52,420 nt of DNA from CAYFQB01 sp964345225. GTDB lineage: Bacteria; Nitrospirota; Thermodesulfovibrionia; Thermodesulfovibrionales; UBA6898. A program made the position numbers and the translations under genes. Location: contig CAYFQB010000064.1 of NCBI GenBank assembly GCA_964345225.1, positions 1 to 52,420 on the forward strand, given 5' to 3'. The notes under the pieces were generated by a model. It was not told the DNA's origin. It ran no database searches and saw only the letters and a program-made list of their open reading frames with translations. Of this stretch, positions 39,839 through 49,120 are shown piece by piece (position 1 is the stretch's first letter; the number at the start of each line of letters is the position of its first letter).

Positions 39839-40267
39839 TTATGTAACCTCCATCAGCTCAATTTCAAAAGTGAGGTCTTTTCCCGCAAGGGGATGGTTGG
39901 CGTCCAGCGTAACAGAGGTCTCGTCCACTGAGGTGATTGTAACTTCCAAGGTTCCACCGTCAGGATTCCTGAGGTTCAGGCATAACCCCTCCTTTGGATC
40001 AATATTCTGTGGTAAACGTGCCCTGTCGATATTAATGACAAGTTCGTCCCTGTGTGTTCCATAAGCTTCATTAGAAGAGATTTTTATTGTCTTTGTATCG
40101 CCTGCAGCCATCCCTACTACAGCATTTTCAAAGCCACTTATTAGCTGACCTTGTCCAATTGTAAATTCAATAGGTTCTCGCTCTCTTGAGGAGTCAAAGA
40201 CATTGCCGTCATCCAATTTTCCGGTGTAGTGTACCTTAACAGTGCTTCCAACGTTTGCTGATTTCAT
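39839..40267 (-). CDS. SlyD-type FKBP peptidyl-prolyl isomerase (second)
   Basis: A 142-residue protein: GSTVKVHYTGKLDDGNVFDSSREREPIEFTIGQGQLISGFENAVVGMAAGDTKTIKISSNEAYG at the N-terminus, an insert segment, and DANHPLAGKDLTFEIELMEV at the C-terminus. It matches SlyD-type FKBPs better than the paralogue at 1492 because the first half of the FKBP domain keeps more canonical residues (NEAYG). It is a cytoplasmic folding catalyst. AAGGGGG before ATG 40267 is the ribosome-binding site. Confidence 0.92.
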   Translation of the reverse strand: MKSANVGSTVKVHYTGKLDDGNVFDSSREREPIEFTIGQGQLISGFENAVVGMAAGDTKTIKISSNEAYGTHRDELVINIDRARLPQNIDPKEGLCLNLRNPDGGTLEVTITSVDETSVTLDANHPLAGKDLTFEIELMEVT

Positions 40268-40344
40268 AAAAAGCCCCCTTATTTTTAAAGGTAATTATAA
40301 CAGAACCATAAATATAATTCTTTATTTATTTAATAAAGTTTAAC

Positions 40345-42735
40345 TCATTTATTGTTCAAAGACCATGTCCATTCATGGATTTCCGGCATGTCCTGACCAT
40401 GCTTGCGGATATACTCCTGATGTTCAATCAGTTTGTCGCGTACATATTGTTTTATGTAAGCGGCATGATACCCGAGCTTTGGAACGCGGTCAATGACATC
40501 GGCAACGAGATCATAACGGTCAAGGTCATTCAGTACAACCATATCGAAAGGTGTTGTTGTTGTTCCCTCTTCTTTGTAGCCCCGTACATGTAAGTTTTTA
40601 TGATTTGTCCTTCGGTACGTCAAACGGTGTATAAGCCAAGGGTAACCGTGAAAAGCGAAGATAATCGGTTTGTCAGTTGTGAAGATTGTATCGAACTCTT
40701 TGTCAGAAAGGCCATGAGGATGTTCGTTTTGTGGCTGGAGTTTCATTAAGTTGACAATATTAACGACCCTTATTTTAAGGTCAGGTGCATGCTCGCGAAG
40801 TATTGAAACAGCGGCAAGAGTTTCGAGCGTAGGCACATCTCCTGCACATGCCATGACAACATCAGGCTCCGAATCTTTATCATTACTGGCCCATTCCCAG
40901 ATACTTACACCTGCAGTGCAGTGCTTTATGGCCTCGTCCATGCTTAGATACTGTAGTGAAGGCTGTTTACCTGCGACAATAACATTAACGTAATCACGGC
41001 TCCGCAGGCAGTGGTCGGCAACACAAAGGAGGGTATTTGCATCAGGTGGAAGATATACACGGATCACTTCAGCCTTTTTATTCACAACATGATCGATAAA
41101 TCCAGGATCCTGGTGACTGAATCCGTTATGATCCTGCCGCCAGACGTGTGATGTAAGAAGATAGTTCAGTGATGCAATGGGCCGCCTCCAGGGAATTTCA
41201 CTGCTTGTTACTTTGAGCCACTTTGCATGCTGGTTGAACATTGAGTCAATGATATGTATAAAAGCCTCGTAACAGGAAAAGAAGCCGTGACGGCCTGTGA
41301 GAAGGTATCCTTCAAGCCATCCCTGGCAGGTATGTTCACTGAGTATTTCCATAACGCGGCCGTCTGGGGAAAGGTGGTCGTCTTCGGGGATGGTTTCATC
41401 AATCCATGTCCTGTCGGTTATTTCAAACAGCGCACCGAGACGGTTTGAGGCTGTTTCGTCTGGACCGAATACACGGAAATTACTGTTTTTCATATTAAGT
41501 TTCATAATATCCCTTAGAAAACGGCCGAGCACCCTCGTTGATTCATCAAAAGTATGTCCTGGCCTGGGTACATCTACGGCATAATCTCTAAAGTCTGGCA
41601 TCCTGAGATTTTTGAGCAAAATTCCTCCATTTGCATGTGGGTTGTTTCCCATCCGGCGGTCTACCTTAGGGGCGAGTTCTGCCAGTTCCTGTTTAAACGT
41701 ACCATTTTCGTCAAAGAGTTCTTCCGGCCTGTAACTCTTCATCCAATCTTCCAAAAGTTTCACATGATCCGGCCGCTCAGCCATATCAGAGAAAGGTACC
41801 TGATGAGACCTCCAGAAATCCTCAGTCTTTTTCCCGTCAACCTCTTTTGGTCCTGTCCAGCCTTTTGGTGTCCGAAGGATAATCATTGGCCATTTCGGAC
41901 GTTTTGAGCTTCCTGTGCTGCGTGCTTTTTTCTGTATTGATCCAATCTCGGTTATTACCTTATCCAGTGTTTTAGCCATTAACTGGTGCATAATTTCAGG
42001 GTCTGATCCTTCAACAAAATAAGGTCTGTAGCCGTACCCGACAAAGAGACTTTCGAGTTCTTCTCGGTTTATTCGTGCAAGCAGTGTGGGATTGGCTATT
42101 TTATATCCATTCAGATGCAGAATAGGCAGAACTGCTCCATCACGTATTGGGTTTAGGAACTTGTTTGAATGCCATGCCGTTGCAAGGGGTCCGGTCTCTG
42201 CTTCTCCATCTCCCACAACACAAGCAGCAATAAGATCGGGGTTGTCAAAGACCGCTCCGTATGCATGGGATACTGCATATCCCAGTTCCCCGCCCTCATG
42301 GATAGAACCCGGTGTTTCTGGAGCAGCATGGCTGGGAATACCACCCGGAAATGAGAACTGTTTGAAGAGCTTTCTCATACCATCAGAATCCTGGGAAATA
42401 TTGGGATAAATCTCGGTGTACGTTCCTTCAAGATATGTATTTGCAACCATGCCTGGACCTCCGTGTCCAGGCCCGCAAATGTAAATCATATTGAGATCAT
42501 ATGCCTTAATTACACGGTTAAGATGAACATAGATGAAATTTAGACCAGGCGTTGTTCCCCAATGTCCCAGCAACCTTGGTTTTATATGTTCCAGTTTGAG
42601 AGGTTCCTTAAGAAGCGGATTATCGAATAAATAAATTTGTCCTACTGAAAGATAATTTGCTGCACGCCAGTAAGCATTAATAGCTTCAATTTCGTCTTTT
42701 GAAAGAGCTTTGTTCTTTGAGCGATGCTTACTCAT
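40345..42735 (-). CDS. xfp: Phosphoketolase
   Basis: A 796-residue thiamine-diphosphate enzyme of full family length, with GHWGTTPGLNFIYVHLNR (57-74), CGPGHGGPGMVANTYLEG (87-104), SFPGGIPSH (128-136) and the ThDP motif VGDGEAETGPLATAWHSNKFLNP (174-196). Phosphoketolase cleaves xylulose 5-phosphate (and often fructose 6-phosphate) to acetyl phosphate plus glyceraldehyde 3-phosphate or erythrose 4-phosphate. Acetate kinase, which converts acetyl phosphate to acetate and ATP, is just upstream, so the two make a short carbon-to-ATP route; whether it prefers xylulose 5-phosphate or fructose 6-phosphate cannot be told. AGGAGG precedes ATG 42735. Confidence 0.95.
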   Translation of the reverse strand: MSKHRSKNKALSKDEIEAINAYWRAANYLSVGQIYLFDNPLLKEPLKLEHIKPRLLGHWGTTPGLNFIYVHLNRVIKAYDLNMIYICGPGHGGPGMVANTYLEGTYTEIYPNISQDSDGMRKLFKQFSFPGGIPSHAAPETPGSIHEGGELGYAVSHAYGAVFDNPDLIAACVVGDGEAETGPLATAWHSNKFLNPIRDGAVLPILHLNGYKIANPTLLARINREELESLFVGYGYRPYFVEGSDPEIMHQLMAKTLDKVITEIGSIQKKARSTGSSKRPKWPMIILRTPKGWTGPKEVDGKKTEDFWRSHQVPFSDMAERPDHVKLLEDWMKSYRPEELFDENGTFKQELAELAPKVDRRMGNNPHANGGILLKNLRMPDFRDYAVDVPRPGHTFDESTRVLGRFLRDIMKLNMKNSNFRVFGPDETASNRLGALFEITDRTWIDETIPEDDHLSPDGRVMEILSEHTCQGWLEGYLLTGRHGFFSCYEAFIHIIDSMFNQHAKWLKVTSSEIPWRRPIASLNYLLTSHVWRQDHNGFSHQDPGFIDHVVNKKAEVIRVYLPPDANTLLCVADHCLRSRDYVNVIVAGKQPSLQYLSMDEAIKHCTAGVSIWEWASNDKDSEPDVVMACAGDVPTLETLAAVSILREHAPDLKIRVVNIVNLMKLQPQNEHPHGLSDKEFDTIFTTDKPIIFAFHGYPWLIHRLTYRRTNHKNLHVRGYKEEGTTTTPFDMVVLNDLDRYDLVADVIDRVPKLGYHAAYIKQYVRDKLIEHQEYIRKHGQDMPEIHEWTWSLNNK

Positions 42736-42781
42736 AGTATCCTCCTATTGTTTTTTAATATTTAATATCCAGATTATTTTG

Positions 42782-42876
42782 ACCCTGTTAGAAAGCCCCG
42801 CTGCTTGCCCCGTAAGAGACAAGAGGTCTTTCGGGGCTTGGAGAGGGGATAAAAATAATTTCCTTTTTAGCGAACA
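42782..42876. repeat. Dispersed 95-bp repeat, copy 2
   Basis: This block matches 19721-19815 at roughly 80% over its length, opening ACCCTGTTAGAAAGCCCCG and ending TTTTTAGCGAACA, with AAGCCCCG/CGGGGCTT paired inside. It separates ackA from xfp and directly abuts the ackA stop region. Confidence 0.7.
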
Positions 42877-42882
42877 CATGGT

Positions 42883-44040
42883 TTAATGCCCCGTGTGATC
42901 CTTCCTGTTAGAAGGGTGAAGGTCTTCTAACAGGGTTGACTCAAATATGGCAATGGCTTCCTTGGCTAAAGCAAATTCTTCATCCACAGGTATTACCCAT
43001 ATCTCTATTTTGCTTTCTGGAGGACTGATCATGCCTTCTTTGCCAATCGTAGAGTTATTGGCCTGTGTGTCTAGCTCGATACCGAACCAGCTCATACCCT
43101 GCAGAATCTGTTTCCTTATGAAAGGCGCATTTTCACCGACTCCCCCTCCGAAAAGAATTCCATCTGCTCCTTCAAGAACAGCTAAGTACGCACCTATGTA
43201 TTTTTGAGCCCGGTAACAGTAAAGATCCACTGCAAGTTGAGCATCGGTTTCATTAGATTCCAGCAATTCTCTCATGTCACGGCTTATACCTGATACTCCA
43301 AGTAGTCCTGAAGACTTGTTGATCAATTGATCTATCTCTTGAGCAGTAAACCCGGACGAATATCCGAGAAAGGTTATTATGCCAGGATCAATGTCGCCAG
43401 AGCGTGTTGCCATGACCAGACCCTCAATTGGTGAAAATCCCATTGAGGTGTCCTTTGGTTTTCCCCTGTCTATGGCGGTTATAGAACTTCCAGCACCAAG
43501 TTGAAGAGAAATTACCCTGCCACCTTCTGGAATTTCCGGATGAATAAGTCTCCATCTCTGCCACATAGCCTTGTGGGCGATTCCATGGAATCCGTAACGA
43601 CGAATCCCGTGACTCTCACAGAGATTTTTTGGAAGAGCATATATTCTGGATATCTCAGGCAAATGTGCATAAAAAGCAGTGTCAAAGATAGCAACCTGAG
43701 GAACATTGTTTCCAAGTACCTTGCGGCATGACCTTATCCAGTCAAGAGCGAGAGGATTGTGAAGTGGTGCCAGGATAGAAAGTCTCTCTATTTCGTTTTC
43801 AATTTCCTCATTAATAAGACATGGATAATTAAGTTGGGAACCGCCGTGTACAACGCGATGTGCAACAACTTTAACCTTTTGAAGATATTCATCCAAAAAT
43901 TCATTCAACAGAATCTCAGGCGTTTTTTCGTGGGAGTTCAGATGACGGACAGAGATGTATGATAGTTCTTTTTTATCTTTTGAAAACAAGGCCAATCTGA
44001 CAGATGAGCTTCCGGTATTTACAGTCAATATAATATCCAT
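42883..44040 (-). CDS. ackA: Acetate kinase
   Basis: A 385-residue ASKHA kinase with NTGSSSVRLALFS (8-20), VVAHRVVHGGSQLNYP, AIFDTAFYAHLPEISRIYALP, SLQLGAGSSITAID, MGFSPIEGLVMATRSGDIDPG and GILFGGGVGENAPFIR; these are the acetate/propionate-kinase signatures in order. The C-terminal tail (SNRKDHTGH) is unusual: its codons lie within an 11-bp palindrome (42904-42914 with 42924-42934) like the REP-type palindrome at 10716. AckA converts acetyl phosphate and ADP to acetate and ATP; the phosphoketolase gene 147 nt downstream would supply the acetyl phosphate. Confidence 0.93.
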   Translation of the reverse strand: MDIILTVNTGSSSVRLALFSKDKKELSYISVRHLNSHEKTPEILLNEFLDEYLQKVKVVAHRVVHGGSQLNYPCLINEEIENEIERLSILAPLHNPLALDWIRSCRKVLGNNVPQVAIFDTAFYAHLPEISRIYALPKNLCESHGIRRYGFHGIAHKAMWQRWRLIHPEIPEGGRVISLQLGAGSSITAIDRGKPKDTSMGFSPIEGLVMATRSGDIDPGIITFLGYSSGFTAQEIDQLINKSSGLLGVSGISRDMRELLESNETDAQLAVDLYCYRAQKYIGAYLAVLEGADGILFGGGVGENAPFIRKQILQGMSWFGIELDTQANNSTIGKEGMISPPESKIEIWVIPVDEEFALAKEAIAIFESTLLEDLHPSNRKDHTGH

Positions 44041-44300
44041 CTTCCTCTTCCTGTGTCAGTCCAGCGGTATACCAAACTGTTCGTTGTGAAATCTCTTCAG
44101 CCTCAAGAGCATATCAGAGGTCATCATATTTTATCAGATTAATTTGTCAGTAGAGATCTTTGAAATTTTCTGTAATAAATACATGGTATCACAATTATTA
44201 TTTACTCCACAATCTAATAATAAGAAATGTATTTCTGCAGTTTTGTGTTAATAGTAATGAATGAACTACATCAATTTGGTTACAGTTGGAAGATAAGGAA

Positions 44301-44323
44301 AGGGGTTACCTCATGTAACCCCT
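44301..44323. terminator. Terminator of the tRNA pair
   Basis: AGGGGTTAC (44301-44309) pairs with GTAACCCCT (44315-44323) around CTCAT. On the minus strand it follows the tRNA-Glu by 10 nt and precedes a T-rich run (TTCCTT). Confidence 0.65.
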
Positions 44324-44332
44324 TGATTTTCA

Positions 44333-44410
44333 TGGCGTCCCCAGCGGGATTTGAACCCGCGTTACCGCCTTGAAAGGGCGATGTCCTTGGCCGGGCTAGA
44401 CGATGGGGAC
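44333..44410 (-). tRNA. tRNA-Glu (anticodon TTC)
   Basis: The minus strand reads GTCCCCA at the 5' acceptor and TGGGGAC plus G and CCA at the 3' end; the anticodon loop is CTTTCAA between CGCC and GGCG stems, and the T arm is GCGGG-TTCAAAT-CCCGC. The CCA (44333-44335) is encoded. It is 3 nt from the tRNA-Lys. Confidence 0.95.
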
Positions 44411-44413
44411 AGA

Positions 44414-44489
44414 TGGTGAGCCGCGAAGGATTCGAACCTTCGACCCACGCCTTAAAAGGGCGTTGCTCTACCAACTGAGCTAGCGGCCC
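44414..44489 (-). tRNA. tRNA-Lys (anticodon TTT)
   Basis: The minus strand reads GGGCCGC...GCGGCTC A CCA; the D arm is GCTC-AGTTGGTA-GAGC, the anticodon loop CTTTTAA sits between ACGCC and GGCGT, and the T arm is GAAGG-TTCGAAT-CCTTC. The CCA is encoded. It is transcribed before tRNA-Glu. Confidence 0.95.
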
Positions 44490-44506
44490 GAAAATTTAGA
44501 AATTTT

Positions 44507-44536
44507 AAAATACAATTTATTATATTTTCTTGTCAA
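44507..44536 (-). promoter_or_regulatory. Promoter of the tRNA pair
   Basis: TTGACA (44536-44531), an 18-nt spacer and TATTTT (44512-44507) lie upstream of the tRNA-Lys on the minus strand and predict a transcript from about 44500. Confidence 0.6.
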
Positions 44537-44659
44537 TTAAACATTACTTTTCTGATAAATAAAGTATACAATCTAAGTTTCTGATATACAAATGTGTTGT
44601 TAATATTTTTATTGCAAAACCTTCAGACGGTGGACTTTATTTAGGGTTAAGATATCTAT

Positions 44660-46606
44660 TCATGAAATCTGGTGTTCTTTTGTATAAGGCAGCAAGCCAC
44701 CCTTTTTTATTATCTCTTTTTCACGGTCGTTAAAACCGGATTTAACAGTAAAAGAAAGATTCTTTGTAGCATTTTCAACAATATATGTCTGATTGTCAGT
44801 GATTGCCTTATACAGATCTTTAATTATTACATGATCGCCTTTCTCAACCCTGTCATAATCTTCAGTATTAGCAAACTGGAGAGGCAGTATGCCAAAGTTT
44901 ATGAGATTGGAATGGTGTATCCTTGCGTATGACTTTGCTATTACAGCCTGTATCCCAAGAAACATGGGAGCAATTGCTGCATGTTCTCTTGAAGATCCCT
45001 GTCCATAGTTTTCACCGCCGATAATTATGCCCCCTCCTTTTCCTTTCGCCTCTTTCGCCCTTTTACTGAATGTAGTGTCGATGTTGCTGAAAACAAATTC
45101 CGATATTGCGGGAACGTTTGAGCGCAGGGGGAGAATTGCCGAACCGGCAGGCATTATATCGTCTGTTGTGATATTGTCATGGAGTTTCAGAAGAATCTCT
45201 CCATCAATTCTGTCTTTCAATGGATCCTTCACAGATACCTCTTTTATATTAGGACCCTTGATTACTTTTATATCAGAGGTATCTTCCACGGGAGGAATAA
45301 TAAAATTCCTGTTTATAAGGTATTCTCCCGGCTCTTCGAAATTCTGTATAGAAAGTCCTGATTCACGCGGGTCTGTTATCTCTCCTTTAAGTGCAAAGAC
45401 AGCACAGGATACAGGACTGGCAAGATACACAAAGGCATCTTTTGTGCCGCTGCGTCCCTTGAAATTTCTATTATAGGAGCGTATTGACACCTGCCCTGTT
45501 CCAGGAGCTCCTCCCATGCCTATGCATGGCCCGCATGATGATTCGAGCAGACGTGCTCCTGCTGCAATCATATATGCAGTTAACCCTTCTTTTGATATCA
45601 TCTCATATACCTGCTTTGATCCCGGATTTATGAGAAGATTTACTCCTTCTGCAACAGTATTGCCTCTGAGTATTGATGCAACAGTCTTCAATGCCATATA
45701 TGAAGAGTTTGTACAGCTTCCAATGCATACCTGATCAACCACTTTGCCTGCAAGGCTCTTTACAGTAACTACATTGTCAGGACTATGCGGCTGTGCAATC
45801 ATAGGTTCGATCAAACTGAGGTCAACATCTATTGTTTCCGCATATTCGGCATTATCGTCAGCTGAGAGTTCCATCCAGTCTGAAGTCCTGCCAACAGCAG
45901 TAAGATAGAATTTTGTTCTTTCATCACTGGGGAATACAGAAGTTGTAGCACCAAGCTCGGCCCCCATGTTTGTTATGGTCGCCCTTTCAGGTACACTCAG
46001 GTCACTGACACCCGGGCCTCCGTATTCAATTATTTTACCTCTACCGCCTTTAACCGTAAGTCTTCTAAGTATTTCAAGAATGACATCCATTGCAGTTATC
46101 CATGGACGCTGCAATTTACCCGTAAGGTTTATTTTTATGACTTCAGGCATGGTCAGTTCAAATGGAGAGCCGCCCATAACTACTGCAGCATCAAGTCCTC
46201 CGACACCGATTGCTATCATGCAAATTCCGCCTCCGGTTGGTGTATGGCTGTCAGTGCCCAAAGCAATTTTGCCAGGGGCTGCAAACTGTTCAAGGTGTAC
46301 CTGATGGCAGATTCCGTTACCGGGCCTTGAGAAATACGCCCCGTATTTTGCTGCAACGGTCTTCAGGAATAAATGATCGTCAGGATTCATATAATTGGAC
46401 TGGATTATGTTATGGTCTACGTATGAGACCGCAAGAGGGACTTTTACCCTGTCAAGGCCCATAGCCTCAAACTGAAGCCAGGCCATTGTTCCTGTTGCAT
46501 CCTGTGTATAGACCTGGTCAACTTTCAGGGCTACAGGTGATCCCGTTTTTATTTCTCCGTATACAAGATGTGTTTCAAAAATCTTTTCTGTAATGTTTTT
46601 GCCCAT
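44660..46606 (-). CDS. acn: Aconitate hydratase
   Basis: A 648-residue aconitase with GTDSHTPTGGG (117-127), VCIGSCTNSS (293-302, cluster cysteine 298), SSCGPCIGMGG (356-366, C358 and C361) and a C-terminal swivel domain with GGENYGQGSSREHAA, the substrate-binding serines and arginine. The size is that of the shorter bacterial/mitochondrial-type enzyme rather than the 890-residue AcnA. It isomerises citrate and isocitrate in the cytoplasm, using a labile 4Fe-4S cluster. AGAGG precedes ATG 46606. It is divergent from lysA. Confidence 0.94.
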   Translation of the reverse strand: MGKNITEKIFETHLVYGEIKTGSPVALKVDQVYTQDATGTMAWLQFEAMGLDRVKVPLAVSYVDHNIIQSNYMNPDDHLFLKTVAAKYGAYFSRPGNGICHQVHLEQFAAPGKIALGTDSHTPTGGGICMIAIGVGGLDAAVVMGGSPFELTMPEVIKINLTGKLQRPWITAMDVILEILRRLTVKGGRGKIIEYGGPGVSDLSVPERATITNMGAELGATTSVFPSDERTKFYLTAVGRTSDWMELSADDNAEYAETIDVDLSLIEPMIAQPHSPDNVVTVKSLAGKVVDQVCIGSCTNSSYMALKTVASILRGNTVAEGVNLLINPGSKQVYEMISKEGLTAYMIAAGARLLESSCGPCIGMGGAPGTGQVSIRSYNRNFKGRSGTKDAFVYLASPVSCAVFALKGEITDPRESGLSIQNFEEPGEYLINRNFIIPPVEDTSDIKVIKGPNIKEVSVKDPLKDRIDGEILLKLHDNITTDDIMPAGSAILPLRSNVPAISEFVFSNIDTTFSKRAKEAKGKGGGIIIGGENYGQGSSREHAAIAPMFLGIQAVIAKSYARIHHSNLINFGILPLQFANTEDYDRVEKGDHVIIKDLYKAITDNQTYIVENATKNLSFTVKSGFNDREKEIIKKGGLLPYTKEHQIS

Positions 46607-46737
46607 TAATAAACCTCTGTTTCATGGTTTGGATTTTACTCATAAAGAGCTCAGTAATCCTTATCTATGACTTTGTATTTTTATTATGTTAAAATAAACG
46701 CAAAAATTAAGCAAAATTACATTCCCAGAGATAAAAA

Positions 46738-47994
46738 ATGCATTTCTTCAGTTACAAAGGTGATGAGTTATATGCAGAGGGTGTCCCTGTCCGGAGACTT
46801 GCCGAAAAATACGGAACCCCTCTTTACATTTACAGTTACAGGACACTTTTAAGGCACTTCAAGGTATATGAAGATGCCTTTAAAGGTTACCCTCATATTA
46901 TCTGTTATGCACTTAAGGCAAATACAAACAGAGCTATCCTGAGGCTTTTTGCAAAGAATGGCAGTGGTGCGGATATTGTCTCTGGAGGGGAGCTCTTCAG
47001 AGCGCTGAAGGCCGGCATTCCCCCGAATAAAATAGTTTATGCAGGTGTTGGCAAAACAGAAGATGAAATAAGATATGCAATTAAATCAAGGATACTGATG
47101 TTTAATGTGGAATCTGAGGATGAGCTGATAGAGATTGACAGAGTTGCAGGAAAGATGAGATCGAAAGCCCCTATTGCATTGAGAGTTAATCCTGATATTG
47201 ACCCTCACGTACATCCCTATATCTCTACAGGAATGAAGGAGCACAAGTTCGGTATCTCGATAGAGGATGCATTCGAAAACTATAGGCTTGCATCCCGGCT
47301 TAAAAATATTAAAGTGGTTGGCATACAGAAGCATATAGGTTCGCAGATAACAGAGATGTCACCGTTCGTTGATGCAATGAAAAGAATGCTTTTACTTCTG
47401 GATGAACTGGACAGGCGGAACTTTAATATAAGGTATCTTGATATAGGAGGCGGTCTGGGAATTCCATATCTTGATGAAAAACCCCCGTTGCCCGGTGAGA
47501 TGGCAAAAAAACTCATATCTCTTATAGATAATAGAAGGATCACCCTGATAGTCGAGCCCGGAAGATCAATTGTTGGCAATGCAGGTATTCTTGTTACGAA
47601 GGTATTATATCTTAAAAAGGGTGTCGGGAAGAGTTTCATTATTGTAGATGCAGGTATGAATGACCTGATAAGGCCGACACTTTACGGCGCATACCACCAT
47701 ATAATACCTTTGGTCAAAAAAAGGAGGGCAAAGATAAATGCTGATATTGTAGGCCCTATATGCGAGTCAGGGGATTTTCTGGCAAAGGATAGGGAGATTC
47801 AAAGAGTTAACAGGGGAGAATACATTTCTGTTATGAGCGCTGGCGCCTATTGCATGTCAATGAGTTCAAACTACAACAGCCGACCAACAGTTGCTGAGGT
47901 TATAGTAAAAGGCAAAACTCACAGTCTCATAAGAAAACGTGGAACATTCGAAGACCTTGTAAAAGATGAAAAAGTCCCGGCATATCTGAAATGA
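46738..47994 (+). CDS. lysA: Diaminopimelate decarboxylase
   Basis: A 418-residue fold III PLP enzyme: YALKANTNRAI (58-68) holds the PLP lysine K60, SGGELFRALKAGIPPNKIVYAGVGKTEDE follows, HIGSQI and LDIGGGLGIPY are the phosphate-binding segments, IIVEPGRSIVGNAG precedes CESGDFLAKDREI with the catalytic cysteine, and SAGAYCMSMSSNYNSRPTVAEV ends the fold. It decarboxylates meso-diaminopimelate to L-lysine. It overlaps dapF by 4 nt and heads a lysine/cell-wall cluster. Confidence 0.96.
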   Translation: MHFFSYKGDELYAEGVPVRRLAEKYGTPLYIYSYRTLLRHFKVYEDAFKGYPHIICYALKANTNRAILRLFAKNGSGADIVSGGELFRALKAGIPPNKIVYAGVGKTEDEIRYAIKSRILMFNVESEDELIEIDRVAGKMRSKAPIALRVNPDIDPHVHPYISTGMKEHKFGISIEDAFENYRLASRLKNIKVVGIQKHIGSQITEMSPFVDAMKRMLLLLDELDRRNFNIRYLDIGGGLGIPYLDEKPPLPGEMAKKLISLIDNRRITLIVEPGRSIVGNAGILVTKVLYLKKGVGKSFIIVDAGMNDLIRPTLYGAYHHIIPLVKKRRAKINADIVGPICESGDFLAKDREIQRVNRGEYISVMSAGAYCMSMSSNYNSRPTVAEVIVKGKTHSLIRKRGTFEDLVKDEKVPAYLK

Positions 47995-48815
47995 AACTTC
48001 AATTTACAAAGATGCATGGTCTTGGCAATGATTTTGTACTTATTGACCTCAGGAATCTTGAGCTTGCAAATCTGCCCGAGATTTCGCGGATGCTCTGCCA
48101 CAGGCGTTTTGGCATAGGTGCTGACCAGGTTCTGCTTCTTTACAATTCTGATTGTGCGGACTTTACGATGCGGATATTTAACTCAGACGGCAGCGAGGTG
48201 GAGATGTGTGGAAACGGAATTCGCTGTTTTGCAAAATATATCTGGGACAGGGGTCTGTCCGTAGGAGAGGTGCTGTCAGTTGAAACTACAGCCGGAATAA
48301 TATGGCCGGAGAAATCCGGTGATATGATAAAGGTAAATATGGGGGAGCCGGTACTCGAAGGCAGGTTTATTCCTGTAAGACTTGAGGGTATGGTTAAAGA
48401 TTTTCCTTTAATGATTGATGACAGAGAGTTTAAAATTACCTGTGTTTCAATGGGAAATCCTCATGCTGTTATTGTTGTTGACGGGTTAGATAAATTTGAT
48501 GTAAAGAAAATTGGTTCCCTGATAGAAAATCACGAGCTGTTTCCAAACAGGATAAATGTCGAGTTTATCGAGGTAATTAATCCGGAGAGGATTAAAATGC
48601 GTGTCTGGGAAAGAGGTTCTGGCGAGACAATGGCGTGCGGTACAGGAGCTTCAGCAGCCGCAGTGGCAGCTAACTTAAAGGGTCTTACAGGGAGGCGAAT
48701 AAATGTTGAATTGCTCGGTGGAGAACTTGTGATAGAATGGAATAAAGATAATCATGTTTACATGACAGGTCCTGCGGAAGAAGTATTTCAGGGGGAAATT
48801 GTTATAAAAACTTAG
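47991..48815 (+). CDS. dapF: Diaminopimelate epimerase
   Basis: A 274-residue PLP-independent epimerase with the two catalytic cysteines in MCGNGIRCF (72-80, C73) and MACGTGASA (about 212-220), plus FTKMHGLGNDFVLID at the N-terminus and GNPHAVIVVD. It converts LL- to meso-diaminopimelate for lysine and peptidoglycan in the cytoplasm. ATG overlaps the lysA stop by 4 nt; a broken PilZ gene and then dapA follow. Confidence 0.96.
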   Translation: MKLQFTKMHGLGNDFVLIDLRNLELANLPEISRMLCHRRFGIGADQVLLLYNSDCADFTMRIFNSDGSEVEMCGNGIRCFAKYIWDRGLSVGEVLSVETTAGIIWPEKSGDMIKVNMGEPVLEGRFIPVRLEGMVKDFPLMIDDREFKITCVSMGNPHAVIVVDGLDKFDVKKIGSLIENHELFPNRINVEFIEVINPERIKMRVWERGSGETMACGTGASAAAVAANLKGLTGRRINVELLGGELVIEWNKDNHVYMTGPAEEVFQGEIVIKT

Positions 48816-48829
48816 GTGGGAACAGACTA

Positions 48830-49120
48830 ATGCACGAGAAAAGACAATTCGTAAGAAGACCGTATGAGCATACACTCGATTTTTGTGTGAGTGTTGTTAA
48901 GATATATGAGTTAAAGAAACTGGCCCTGAAAGGTATTACCATTAATATCAGCAGTGGAAGGTTCTGCATGAAGACAGACTATCCCTTTGAGCCTGGCCAT
49001 GTGCTCAGGTTTAATAATGGGATGGGATAAAAGGCAGGTATTGTAAAATGGACTGCCAAGGTTGAAAATGAATTCAGGACCGGAGTAAAGTTTATTTTAA
49101 ACATAGTTAGGGAGGATGAT
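48830..49120 (+). pseudogene. Broken PilZ gene, reading into dapA
   Basis: HEKRQFVRRPYEHTLDFCV (residues 2-20) supplies the PilZ arginine switch and TINISSGRFCM the N-x-S motif, but the expected second glycine is arginine (NISSGR for NISSGG). After 66 residues TAA occurs at 49028-49030. The same frame then continues AGIVKWTAKVENEFRTGVKFILNIVREDD, the rest of a PilZ domain, with no other stop until ATG 49121, which begins dapA in this very frame. The TAA and the altered motif suggest a pseudogene, or a sequence error; without the TAA it would be fused to DapA. Confidence 0.7.

Noticed and set aside
41200..42409. Plus-strand open frames inside the phosphoketolase gene
   Set aside because: They are shadows of a full-length, motif-complete minus-strand gene; they lack ribosome-binding sites and motifs.
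49028..49030. Readthrough or recoding (selenocysteine/pyrrolysine) of the PilZ stop
   Set aside because: The stop is TAA, which is not used for those recoding systems, and no recoding element is visible.
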